Assembly: GCA_009809945.1 (NCBI GenBank)
Contig: WTPW01000089.1
Location: 568,323-632,322, forward strand
DNA: 64,000 nt
DNA from: Gigaspora margarita
Taxonomy: Eukaryota; Glomeromycota; Glomeromycetes; Diversisporales; Gigasporaceae
Direction of reading: 5' to 3'
The notes under the pieces are model-generated. The model ran no database searches. It was given only the letters and a program-made list of their open reading frames with translations, and was not told the origin of the DNA. The position numbers and the translations under genes were made by a program. Shown here one piece after another: positions 54,784 through 64,000 of this stretch; the first letter of the stretch is position 1; each line of letters begins with the position of its first letter.

Positions 54784-55277
54784 TATCAATGCTTTCTTTT
54801 TATATAATAAAAACATATTTGGTCACTTAGTAATCTAAATATAATCTGCTACAACAATAATTTGTCTTATTTTGGATTTTCTAACTAACTAAAAGTGCTC
54901 TCAGAAGCTATCAAAAAAAGTCTATTACTGGTCTTGATAAAATTGCAATTACTATATTTATTTAATAACTCAATATAATAATAACTATATCAAGTTAATT
55001 AATTGTTTTTTGTTAATATTTAATTATTATCAACTTTGTTTTAATAAACTTTATACAGTAATGTTTATTTAATTAATTTGACTTATTAATTTAATAAAAA
55101 GTAATTTTTTTAAATAAATATAGCATTTTTTTATTTATAAAGTTATATAAATATAATTTGTAATATATTAAACTAAAATTTTGTTTTTTTTTTAAAAAAT
55201 AAATTATTAATTAAAACAATTTAAAATTTAATTAGTTAATTGTATTCAAAATTATAATTATATAAGGAAAATGAATA
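54784..55277. other. AT-rich spacer
   Basis: Nothing recognised. Confidence 0.4.
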
Positions 55278-56106
55278 TAGAAGGGTATTGTAACAAATTG
55301 GAAATATCTTGTAATCCTATAATCAGATCTGAATGAACTTTTATACTATTTGATTACCCTAAGTAAGAGAAATCAAATAGATAAATTTTAGCTAGTTCTG
55401 ATTATAGAGTTACTAAATACTAGGTAAGATATACCAATTCATTATGATATCTCTTTATATAAAATACTATAACTAAAAGTTTATAATAAACTAGGAATCT
55501 CTAAATATTATGAACAAAAACAAATAAAATTTACTATTCAATTTCTTTTGTTAAAAGGAATTGAATAGTATAAATTTTATTTGGTTCTAATTATAGAATT
55601 ACAAGATATTTTCAATTTATCACAATATTCAAGATTAAATTTCTCTAATTTTTTTAAAAAAATAATTTAAATTAAGAAAAAATTGCATATAAAAAGTATA
55701 AAATAATCAATATTTTATAATAAATAAAACCAAAATTTAATATAAAATTTTCATAGTATACAATGTATTTTTTTTACTAAGCAAACCTTTTATAATTTCT
55801 AATTAAATTTTGTATGCCAACTTTTCTGATTCTAATAATAGTTAAATTATTAAAATTGCATTAATATATCACATAATATGAGTATTTATTGATTGTTTAC
55901 TATAGGGGTTTTTTATTATAATTAGAAATATATAGTATTTTACTTTTATATAAAGCAATTAGTAAAACTGCACTGATTTTTATTATGAAATTTTGTCCTT
56001 TAACTGTGTATTACCTCTTAAAATAGTTTGTGATCCAGTAATCAAAAGACTTAATTTAATAAAATGAATCAGAAAATATCAAAATTGTTTGATTTAAATT
56101 AATATA
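55278..56106. mobile_element. Three diverged family-A foldback MITEs
   Basis: 55278-55455 and 55487-55631 are clear foldbacks (AAATAAAATTTACTATTCAA ... TTGAATAGTATAAATTTTAT). 55985-56106 is a weaker relative (TTTGTGATCCAGTAATCA, TCAAAATTGTTTGATT). Confidence 0.7.
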
Positions 56107-57180
56107 TTATAGAATAAAAATGAAATATTTTAACTTAACAAAATTTTTTTTTCGTAATATAGATCAAAAAAATATTCTGTATTTAAAAAATATAAAACTT
56201 GTATTTATTTATAAATTATAATATAGAATCTAGCTATTATTTATATAAAAAAACTTTATTTAATAATAAATATTAAAAACGTTATATTTATTTTTAAATT
56301 AAATATAAGTTAATATAAAAAATATTTACTTTAAATTAATTAAGAGGTAGTTTACATTTAAAAAATCAAAATTTTTATAGTAAAAATTGGTACAATTTTA
56401 TTAATTTTCTTATATAGAAGTAGAATACTATATTTTTGATCATAATAAAAAACTCTATAGTAAAAAATTAAAAAAATATTTATATTATATAATATACTAA
56501 TCTATTTTATTAATTTAACTATTATTAGAATCAGAAAGTTAGTACTACAAAGTTTAATTAAAATTATAAAAGATTTGCATAGTAAAAAAATACCTTTATA
56601 TATAGAAAAGCCTATTTACATACTATAAAAATGTTATATTAAAATCTTGGTTTGTTTATTATAAAATATTAATTATTTTATACTCTTTATTTGTAATTTA
56701 TTTTTTAATTATTTATTAAAATATTATATTATATTTAATTTCTATTTTTTAAAAATTTATATTAATTTAAAAGTGCTTTTAGGCATTTAACCAAAAATGT
56801 TTAGTTTATACATCTCTGGCCTAATAGCTAATTAAAATACAAATATATTACATGATGCATATTTTGTATAGCATAACAATTATACAAAGTACAATTCTCC
56901 CAAATTAGTTTGACAAAGCAAAACAACAAAAAATATAAAAAAAATAAAAAATATAAAAAATACAAAAACTGCTATTGAAACCTATGTTAGAGCACTATAT
57001 AAAAATATCAAGAAAACAAATTTACTTATAATACTTCTCTAAGTTCTAACTTTAACACAAACTTTAACTCAAACTTTAACTTGATTAAAATTATTTACTG
57101 ATATTGTTTTGACCAAAGATGTATAAGCAAATATCTCTAGCTAGAGATGCCTTTTTTCTTTAATTTAAAATATAAAAGAC
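56107..57180. other. Very AT-rich spacer
   Basis: No gene. Short repeats only. Confidence 0.4.
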
Positions 57181-58530
57181 TAGTATTTATACTCTTCATA
57201 TTTGGTATTTGTACTTTCTAGAAAATAAATTTTTTAAAATTATAAATAAATCAATTTCAATAAAAATTTTTTAATTTAAATTCTATAAATCTATAAAATT
57301 TTTATTAAATTTGACCAAATGGTTGTCAAGATATTTCACTCAAAGACAAAAAAAATTAAAATATTTATTAAAATAAATATATTATATTTTTAAAAATTTA
57401 AACAAAATATTTTGACAACCAACTAATCAATTTCATTGAATTTTTTTTATTTGAATTTACAGATCTGTAGAATTTAACAAAAAATTTTTATCAAATTTGG
57501 TTAGATAGTTGTATAAATATTTTTACTTAAAGTTAAAAAAAAATTGAACTATCTATTAAAATAAAAGTTGTGCCAAATTATTTTTTAAAATTTTAAACAA
57601 AGATATCTCTATAACTACCTGATCAATTTTAATGAATTTTTTTTTATTTTTTGCAAATTCAAATAAAAAATTTTATTAAATTTGATCAAGAAATAGAGAT
57701 ATCTTTGCTTAAAGTTTTAAAAATATTTTGGCACTGTTTCTATTTTATAAATGTTTTATTTTTGAGTAAAGATATCTCTACAACTACTTGACCAAATTTG
57801 ATAAACCTATTTTTTTGGATTCTATAGATCTATAGAGTTCAAATAAAACAATATTATTAAAATTAATCAGGTGATTATCAAAATATCTTTGTTTAAAGTT
57901 TTAAAAATAATTGGAATAGTTCCTATTTTAATAGAAGTTTTAATTTTTCTTCAACTTTGTGCAAAAACATCTCTACAATAATCTAATCAATTTTGATAAA
58001 ATTTTTTATTTGAATACTTCAGATCTGTAGAATTTAAATAAAAAAATTTTTACCAAAGTGATCAGGTGTTGTTAAGATATCTTTAAAGTTTAAAATAATT
58101 TAGCATAGTTTTTATTTTAATAGACAGTTAGATTTTTTTAAGATATCTCTACAACCAACTGACCAAATTTGATAAAAAAATTTTTATTTAATTTTACAAG
58201 TTTGTAGAATTCAAATAAAAAATTTTATTAAAATTAAATAGTTGGTTGTCAAGATATTTTTATTTAAATTTTTAAAAATAAAAATTTAGTATATTTTTTT
58301 ATTTTGATTAATATTTAGATTTTTTTTGAATTTGAGCAAAACTATTTTAACAATTATTTAGTCAAATTCAATAAAAAAAATTTTATTTAAATTCTACAAA
58401 TTTGTAAAATTCAAATAAAATGTTTTTTATCAAAATTAATCAGGTGGTTATCAAGATATTTTTATTTAAGTTTTTAAAAAAATTGCTTTTTGAAAGTACA
58501 AATACCAAATATAGGAGTATAAATACTGGC
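57181..58530. mobile_element. Element built from an array of palindromes
   Basis: Outer ends AGTATTTATACTCTTCATAT and its inverse near 58510 bound the block. Inside, six or so palindromic units of roughly 200 bp repeat. Each has arms of the type GATATCTCTACAACTACTTG and TTGATAAAATTTTTTATTTG around a core like TTACAGATCTGTAGAATT, separated by AATTTGGCATAGTT...ATTTTAATAG spacers. The 64-codon plus frame at 58420-58614 is incidental. Same core as 27641-28530. Confidence 0.8.
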
Positions 58531-59947
58531 ACCCAAAATATATTATTTAAAAAAATTTATAATTTATTATATATACAATATATTGTACTCTATTATAACT
58601 ATATAGATTATTAATTTTATATAACAAATAATTGAAAAAACTTTTATTAAAACAAAAAATAAAATTTAATTCAATTAATACTAGAATTAGAATTAAAATT
58701 TAAAATGAAATAAAAATATAGTTAATACTAAAATTTTATAAAAATTTTTTTATTAAAACTTTAAAATAATTTTATAATATATATAAAAAAGTTATAACTC
58801 TTTTTGCTAATCTTTGTTTTATTTTAATTTTATTTATACTTCAACCTTTATAATTTAAATAAAAAAATATAGTTATACTAAACATGAACATTTCCAACTA
58901 TTATTATTTTTTCAAGTACTAGATTACTCTTTTTTTTGGACCTCTAGTTTGTATTTTCTAGTCTGTATTTACAAATCTCATTACTATGAGTGCAATTTTT
59001 TATTTATATTCTGATACTTCAAAATTTACAATCTATAATACTACCCTTTACTCTAGCACTTTAGGTACACAAGTTTTACAATATTTTTATTTAATTTCTG
59101 CTATAACCCTAGTAGACTTTTTATAAGATCCTAGACATCTCTCATATAGGTTATAACTGGGTTTGGCCAATTTTGATCTAATTTGCTAAAAATAACAAAC
59201 CTACATTTTGTTAAATAACTTTTGATTCAGTAATTAGAATTGAATAAACTTTTTTTGTTAGATATGTCTCAACAAGAGCTTCATTTTAAAAAAAAAGTTT
59301 ATTCAAATTGGACCACTAAATGCCAAGATAATTGTTAAAACCTGCTTTTTGCTTCTCAAATTTTAGAAGTTTTTGCTAAAATATATAATATATGATTTCT
59401 GTACTAGATATTTGGGGGTTTTTTTTTATACTATATCAACTGGGTTTTACAGTTTTGCAAAAAGTATATAATTTAGTTTATTTCTATCAAATTTAACAAT
59501 TATATTATTAATTACAAACTAAAATAATCTTTAAACAATTTAGCAATAATAATAAAAAACAATTATATCATTGCTTACTAAAACTAGAATAACTTTTAAA
59601 ACAAATTAACAAATCACATATATAACTAGTTTTTTGGAACTAATACTGATCCTTACTTTTACTTTATATTATAACAACTATTATAATACTTGGTACAATA
59701 CAAATTACTTTGTTATTATCCATATTTTGAATAATACTAGCTTTTGTAATTTTATAATAACAAACTAACCTTGGCTATTTTTGGTTAGATCAGATCTTTT
59801 TGAGCTAAATAAAATATTTTTTATAATCTAAACAGAATTTTAGTTCTAATATTATCCAAATATAAGCTGCAGATAAAGTAGTTCAAGCTAGTGCTTTTGT
59901 AAACTTAGTTTAATTCTATATACAATACTTTATATATATAATTTCTA
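58531..59947. other. AT-rich repeat remnants, no gene
   Basis: 59105-59160 matches 44295-44345 inverted (AGAGATGTCTARG block), so part is a retroelement remnant. Nothing else recognised. Confidence 0.4.
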
Positions 59948-59990
59948 TTATAATAAATAATAAAAGATAACAAGGTCTTGTTTGAAAAAA
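59948..59990 (+). mobile_element. SINE 3' tail fragment
   Basis: AATAAAAGATAACAAGGTCT followed by TGTTTGAAAAAAAA resembles the 3' end of the 23891 SINE (AATCAAGACAAGGTCTTGG and A run), possibly a severely 5'-truncated copy. Confidence 0.5.
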
Positions 59991-60510
59991 AATATATAGT
60001 TATTTATAGTCATATACTATAGTCATATCTCTGTTTAAGTACCCAATATTATGTAATAGAGACTTAAATATAATAAAAAATCTTATTTTTTTTACTTTAC
60101 AACTATGTACTACATTTATTAGAAAATTTATATAGAATATATATAAATTTATTTTCTAAGTTCTGCGGGTCGATAGCGTAGTGGTTGCGCTCCTAGGACA
60201 TTGCCGCTTCTTTACATAAGGTCGCCAGTTCAAGTCCTACGAACGGAAAAAAATAACTACACATGATCATATGACGGACGACTTGAATTAGGATGCTAGG
60301 ACCATGTTTGAACAGCTCAGCCACATTTCAGCTTTGGCTTAATGAAGGCTCTCCGGACATCTAGGATAGATGTTGTGTAACTTGCTCTAATGGGGTTTAT
60401 GATCTGGTTCGTGTCAGTTTGTTCAGCCTCAGGGGTGAAAGACATCTAGAAAATTTGGAACGAGGGTTGGAGTCCATCGAACTCGCCTGTTGCTTGTGTT
60501 GTCTTCTTTA

Positions 60511-60654
60511 GAATTATTTGAACAGTTCCAGTTAAATCCCTCGGTTATAAATGGGTCAGCTGATTAGGTTCAGTTGAAATAAGAATTATTTGGATAGTTC
60601 CAGTTAAATCCCCAGTTGTAAATGGGTCAGCCGATTGGGTTCAGTTGGAATAAA
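60511..60654. repeat. 72-bp tandem duplication inside the SINE
   Basis: GAATTATTTGAACAGTTCCA begins at 60511 and, with small changes, again at 60583. Both copies run to TTCAGTTGAAATAA-like ends. Confidence 0.9.
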
Positions 60655-60817
60655 AAATAGGATGGCTTAGCCGGTTAGCCATGGTAAAAGTCAAATTAGT
60701 AATAGATGAATATATGTAGATCGTTACAAATGTACAAACAAATGTAGGGCCCAGTTGGGTCCCATGATTAATGACCTTAATAAAAAGACTGCTAACATGC
60801 GGCTTCAGGTGTATGCC

Positions 60818-60997
60818 AGGACCCCGAAATATACATAGATAGGTCAGGTTAATTATAGGGTTACTAAAAAAGGAAAGATCTGCAGAAAAAACTTCAAAAA
60901 TAAGCAAAAAATTACTATAAATAGAAAAGATCTGCATAAAAAACCTCAAAAATAAGCAAACTCATACCTGACCTATCTATGTATATTTCGGGGTCCT
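60818..60997. mobile_element. MITE family D, copy 2 (inverted)
   Basis: AGGACCCCGAAATATACATA ends are mirrored. The flanks TGTATGCC (60810-60817) and TGTACGCC (60998-61005) match at seven of eight positions. Inserted into the SINE, so it is younger than the SINE. The minus frame 60641-60949 that spans it is incidental. Confidence 0.95.
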
Positions 60998-61207
60998 TGT
61001 ACGCCCGAAGGAATTTAAAAAAAAAAAATTTATTCTCTAATAATAATATAAACTACTACTCAATAACTCTACTAGTATCCATAAGGTTGTTGTACTGATG
61101 TTTGTTAGTTTCTAAATACTACTGGTATTGCTCAAATATTTCTTAAAAAACAACTCTAGGTTTTAGCTATTTTAAAAAAATCTTATTATAGTTACAAATT
61201 ACTTATA

Positions 61208-62584
61208 CAGTCAAACCTCCATATAATCACATCCTCGGAATACAAAAAGTAGTGATTATATAGAGATGTGACTAATATAGAGGAATTATATATAATTACA
61301 ATTATAATAAAATTGCATATAAAAAAATTGTGATTATATAGAAGTTTTAATAAATAAAAATTTTTATTTTTTAAATAATTGATTATAATCGCTACATATA
61401 AAAGTTAAAATCTTACTAAGTAAATCGATAATAATGTTCTAAGTAACATTGTTCAGGAGACAAAGTTATATATATTATAAAATTTTGAAATAATTTTAAT
61501 AACATTTTATTATTACACTTTTACTAGTCACGTTTAGGCAAAAAAAATTAAAAAAATTAAAAATTTTTTAACTTAACCGTAAATCATAAAAATGTATTAA
61601 TAAGATTTTAACTAAATTATTTCAAAATTTTAGTGTATATGTAATTTTGTATCCTAAACAACTTTACTTAGATCATTTTTATCGATTTACTTTAGATAAT
61701 TTAACTTTTATATGTTGCTATGATATACGATTATTTTAAAAAATTTTTTTAATTTTTTTTAAAATAATCATATATCGTAGCTACATATAAAAGTTAAAAT
61801 TATCCCAAGTAAATCAATAAACATAATCTAAAAGTTATTCAGAATACAAAATTACATATACCCAGAAATTTTGAGATAATTTGGTTAAAATCTTATTAAT
61901 ACAATTTTATAATTTACGATTAAGTTAAAATTTTTTAATTTTTTTAATTTTTTTTGTCTAAAAGTAAATTGTAAAAGTGTAATAATAAAATATTATACAA
62001 ATTATTTGAAAACTTCAGAATATATGTAATTTTATCTTCTGAACAAGGTTACTTAGAGCATTTTTATCAATTTACTTAGTATAATTTTAACTTTTATATA
62101 TAGAAAAATAATTAATTATTAAAAAAAAACAAATTTAAAAAATTTTACTTGTTAAAAAATAATTAATAACTTACAAAAATATTTATAATAATAAAATAAT
62201 TCAAAATATTATAATAATAATGTAGGACCCCGAAATATACATAGATAGGTCAGGTATGAGTTTGCTTATTTTTGAGGTTTTTTATGCAGATCTTTTCTAT
62301 TTATAGTAATTTTTTGCTTATTTTTGAAGTTTTTTCTGCAGATCTTTCTTTTTTTAGTAACCCTATAATTAACCTGACCTATCTACGTATATTTCAGGGT
62401 CCTAATAATGTGATTATGTAGGAGTAGTTTTATATAGATAGTAAATAAAAAATTGTGATAGTGATTATAATGCAAATGTACTTATATAGAGGTGAAAATT
62501 ATAGTAAAAAGGTTGGTAAACTTACAAAAGTGATTATATTGGTTTTGTGACTATATAGATGGTGACTATATGGAGGTTTGACTG
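61208..62584. mobile_element. pogo/Tc1-like TIR element, 1.4 kb
   Basis: CAGTCAAACCTCCATATAAT and its inverse ending GGAGGTTTGACTG, with TA on both sides. Inside, a module with AGTAAATCGATAATA, AACAACTTTACTTAGA and ACTTTTATATGTAGC occurs four times in alternating orientation. A family-D MITE is inserted at 62224. No transposase frame. Confidence 0.85.
62224..62403. mobile_element. MITE family D, copy 3
   Basis: Nearly identical to 35962-36130, 180 bp, with ends AGGACCCCGAAATATACATA and mirrored TTTCAGGGTCCT. AATAATGT lies at 62216-62223 and 62404-62411. Confidence 0.95.
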
Positions 62585-63409
62585 TAATTATTATTACTAT
62601 AAAATTTGATTTTTTTACTAATTTTATTAATAATTAACCCTCATTATAGTCACTAATTTTTAATTAAATACAGGTTATAAAATTTAATTGGCCAATATTT
62701 TATTTGTACATATTTAAAATTTTCTATTAAAATTTCTAAAGGTTTAATAGCAAATAACTTTTAATTCAATAGTTTGATTTGGATGAAACAACTACCAAAA
62801 TGTTTATTTTAATAAAACAATTCTAATAAGCTTATAAATGCTAAATCTAATTACAAGTTTCTAAGATTATTAAAAATTTGTATTACTATATATATTTAAG
62901 AATTGATTAAACTTAAATATTTAAAGTAAAAAATCTTAACAATCCCAGAAATTTGTATTTGGATATGTCATTAAGATAAATACTTTGGTAGTTATTTTAT
63001 TCAAATTGGACTACTGAATCAAACTTATTTAGATATAATATTTATTATTTAATACATTACTATAGAGGCTTACTCCTACTCTAGGTAATATATTTAGTTA
63101 AAATTTGATTGGCTAAAATTTTTTATATAAGATAAAATTTGGCTTGATCTCTACTCCCTAAAATTTTATTAGTGCTCTTACTGTTAAATATTTTAAAATT
63201 TTTTATAATAATTTTTAAATATGCACAAATATGTTACAACTATATATAAATTAAATATTCATTGGCCTGTAATTATATAACCAATTACAAGTTATTTTAT
63301 TTATAATCATACTTTTAGACAATTACAACAATAGAATACAACCAACTTGGTAATTATATAGAGAAACAACTATATATATAGAATGTTCATCTCCAAATTT
63401 TATATATAG
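62585..63409. other. AT-rich spacer with one repeat fragment
   Basis: 63060-63190 is the inverted match of 30040-30167 (CTCCTACTCTAGGTAATATA and TTTGATTGGCTA blocks). No gene. Confidence 0.5.
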
Positions 63410-63580
63410 ATATTAATCGATATATATCACTTAATCGTTATATATCGATTATAAAATATCGTTATATATCGATTAATTGGATAAAAATCGATATATATCT
63501 ATAATTGATATATATCATTTTTTATATTAAATCGTTATATATCTATAAATCGATTATAATCAGAATTATTTGAAATGATA
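63410..63580. repeat. ATCGATATATATC / ATCGTTATATATC repeats
   Basis: At least eight degenerate units in both orientations, the same word as around 32440-32640 and 34620-34830. Confidence 0.75.
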
Positions 63581-63582
63581 TA

Positions 63583-63874
63583 TACCGTATATGCTCGAAA
63601 ATAAGCACCCCCTCCCAATATGTAGGGGGTGCTTATTTTCAAATAATTGAATTTTTTGAAAAATTAAAAAACGTACTATAAAAAGTTGTCCAAATAATAC
63701 CAAATTTTTACTTTAGGTGTAATTTGATGCCCTGAACAACTTTACTTAATTGCACTTTTGAGGTTTACTTAGTAAAATTTAAACTTTTATATGTAGCGAC
63801 TGTCAACGGATTTTTGAGATTTTGCAGGGGTGTGCTTATTTTCAGAGGGTGCTTATTTTCGGCGATTTACGGTA
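63583..63874. mobile_element. MITE with TACCGTA ends and CGAAAATAAGCACCC
   Basis: TACCGTATATGCTCGAAAAT at the left is mirrored by ATTTTCGGCGATTTACGGTA at the right. AATAAGCACCCC and GGGGGTGCTTATTTT pair inside the left end. The interior shares GAACAACTTTACTTA and TTTATATGTAGCGA with the 61208 element. Confidence 0.85.
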
Positions 63875-64000
63875 ACGATTAACAGATCTTTAATGATTAC
63901 ATAATGTTTTGATTGCCAACAGGTAAAAAAAAAAAAAAAGTAAAATTTCAAAAAAAAGTAGGTGAAAAAAATAGAGAAAGACAAGATAAAAACAATTGGC

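Larger units (their letters stand above)
60160..61025 (+). mobile_element. tRNA-derived SINE with a MITE inside it
   Basis: Box A TAGCGTAGTGG (60174-60184) and box B AGTTCAAGTCC (60228-60238) define a tRNA-like head. The GC-richer body ends in an A run. AAATTTATTTTCTAA (60145-60159) and a one-mismatch copy (61026-61040) are the target duplication. The body contains two tandem copies of a 72-bp segment (60511-60654) and a family-D MITE. The head shares the CGCCAGTTCAAGTCCT region with the 23891 SINE, but the tail differs, so it is a distinct subfamily. Confidence 0.85.

Noticed and set aside
60641..60949. 102-codon minus frame
   Set aside because: It spans the SINE-MITE junction, so it cannot predate the insertion; no recognisable motif.

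Overview
The window looks like nuclear DNA of a very AT-rich, repeat-packed eukaryote. The best guess is an arbuscular mycorrhizal fungus (Glomeromycotina, Rhizophagus/Gigaspora-like). Reasons: an F-box protein with 28-residue ribonuclease-inhibitor-type leucine-rich repeats, a decayed piece of the TKL-like kinase family expanded in those fungi, a small secreted-protein gene, fungal-style introns (GTAAGT, TACTAAC, short pyrimidine tract, TAG/CAG), and many non-autonomous DNA transposons. The organism is an inference; no rRNA or other marker gene is present.

Layout. 1-7.7 kb: short inverted-repeat elements (MITEs), a 49-bp minisatellite and two pieces of a repeated gene-bearing unit. 8.2-16.9 kb: a degenerate inverted duplication of several kb per arm, carrying a short coiled-coil gene (intact in one arm, broken in the other) and several decayed coding patches; a kinase pseudogene lies in the right arm. 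18.9-20.7 kb: a possible coding fragment and the only clear conventional gene, the F-box/LRR gene at 19433-20662. 20.8-45.7 kb: gene-poor, extremely AT-rich DNA made of stacked and nested repeats: tRNA-derived SINEs, foldback MITEs, long-TIR elements, palindrome arrays and satellites. Three loci here contain tandem arrays of tiny exon-like and intron-like units, and two of these lie inside terminal-inverted-repeat elements. One such element (42321-43965) has a perfect 8-bp target duplication, so it moved as a transposon. 45.8-53.8 kb: less AT-rich, with decayed transposon genes, hAT-like elements and a 47-residue secreted-protein gene (51790-51933, minus). 53.8-64 kb: AT-rich repeats again, including a 1.35-kb array of palindromes, a SINE with a MITE inside it, and pogo-like elements.

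There is no operon-like organisation. The features mostly relate as layers of insertion. At least nine elements have 8-bp target duplications (hAT-like), two have 10-11 bp (Mutator-like), several have TA (Tc1/mariner/pogo-like), and the SINEs have 14-15 bp. The most unusual content is the micro-exon arrays inside TIR elements, the arrays of GAATTC-cored palindromes, and the large inverted duplication. All homologies inside the window were judged by eye and no database search was possible.
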